Source of the DNA: CAYWTX01 sp964461295 | Lineage (GTDB): Bacteria; Planctomycetota; Phycisphaerae; SM23-33 | Length of the DNA stretch: 5,216 bases | Reading direction: 5' to 3' | NCBI GenBank assembly: GCA_964461295.1 | Contig: CAYWTX010000699.1 | Span: 1 to 5,216, forward strand | In this document: piece after piece, positions 5,081 to 5,216 of the stretch | How positions within the stretch are numbered: the stretch's first letter is position 1 | How the letters are laid out: each line of letters starts with the position of its first letter | Program-made: the position numbers and the translations under genes | Notes under the pieces: generated by a model | What the model was told of the DNA's origin: nothing | The model's input: the letters and a program-made list of their open reading frames with translations, nothing else | Database searches by the model: none

Positions 5081-5085
5081 CCCCC
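5081..5085 (-). promoter_or_regulatory. Weak ribosome-binding site for the GTG-started capsid gene
   Basis: GGGGG (followed by A) on the minus strand lies nine bases before the GTG at 5071. It is a poor match to AGGAGG for what is normally the most highly expressed phage gene, so initiation may rely on coupling to the upstream gene ending at 5090, or the start may be a nearby non-standard codon such as the ATT at 5078-5080. Confidence 0.35.
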
Positions 5086-5089
5086 AAAC

Positions 5090-5216
5090 CTATCCGCATG
5101 GAAGCGGACGTTTCATTCTGTCTGCCTGGGAGTTGCCGCGAAACGCTCGCGAGAACTCCAACTGCAATCTCGCGACCGTGCGGCATGAGATATGCTCATC
5201 GCCGTCGGGCTGGCTC
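5090..5216 (-). CDS. 3' end of an unidentified upstream phage gene (partial)
   Basis: A minus-strand frame enters from the window edge and stays open for 41 codons before a TAG at 5090-5092. Its third codon positions are mostly G or C, and it contains a plausible helix (TVARLQLEFSRAFRG), so coding is reasonable. Only the C-terminal fragment is visible and I do not recognise it. In HK97-type phages the gene before the capsid gene is usually the prohead protease, or the portal if the protease is fused or absent. A second minus-strand frame is also open here for 33 codons, ending at a TGA, but has weaker codon bias. The TAG lies 18 bases before the capsid GTG and in the same frame. Confidence 0.4.
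   Translation of the reverse strand, partial: SQPDGDEHISCRTVARLQLEFSRAFRGNSQADRMKRPLPCG

Noticed and set aside
5115..5216. Second open minus-strand frame at the right edge, ending at a TGA
   Set aside because: Its third-position GC content is clearly lower than that of the frame ending at 5090, so it is the less likely coding frame, although the short length prevents a firm decision.

Overview
The window is GC-rich (about 60% or more by eye). It looks like a planctomycete genome, most likely Gemmata-like, carrying a tailed-phage (prophage) segment. Two signals point to planctomycetes. Several genes begin with a short zinc ribbon of the CPKC...CPxC type, with the Ser-Pro-Asp-Ser-Met-Ala-Gly-Gln linker between the cysteine pairs. 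One gene also carries an 'H-X9-DG'-like pseudopilin domain, a family greatly expanded in that phylum. The phage signal is a clear HK97-fold major capsid gene. The taxonomic call is inference from domain style only.

Layout: bases 3007-5216 are a minus-strand phage structural block. In transcription order it holds the 3' end of an unidentified gene running in from the window edge, the HK97-type major capsid protein (GTG start), a GC-rich intergenic hairpin, a 162-aa protein that may be a capsid cement or decoration protein, and a 124-aa acidic protein of unknown function. The block ends at a strong bidirectional hairpin terminator (2919-2948). No head-completion or tail gene follows within the window.

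Bases 1-2796 hold four non-structural genes: a plus-strand C2H2 zinc-finger protein (2-412), two minus-strand genes (zinc ribbon + membrane segment + bacterial PH domain, 491-1051; zinc ribbon + DUF4145, 1150-1794) and a plus-strand gene (2008-2796; zinc ribbon + membrane anchor + coiled coil + pseudopilin-like domain). All four products carry a predicted zinc-binding Cys or Cys/His motif. A second strong bidirectional terminator (432-467) separates the first two, so the three middle genes lie between two terminators and carry their own promoters. This resembles a 'moron' cassette inserted in or next to a phage structural module.

The least expected regulatory signal is a repeated promoter-leader element in front of the PH-domain and DUF4145 genes. 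Both have a TTGA-type -35, exactly 17 bases, a TAGTST -10, a shared stretch of about 35 bases, and then a leader of about 50 bases to the ATG. This suggests the two genes are co-regulated although they could also be read as one operon. No function is proven for the cassette. Membrane sensing or phage exclusion is possible but is inference. I saw no tRNA, rRNA, CRISPR array, transposase or integrase in the window.
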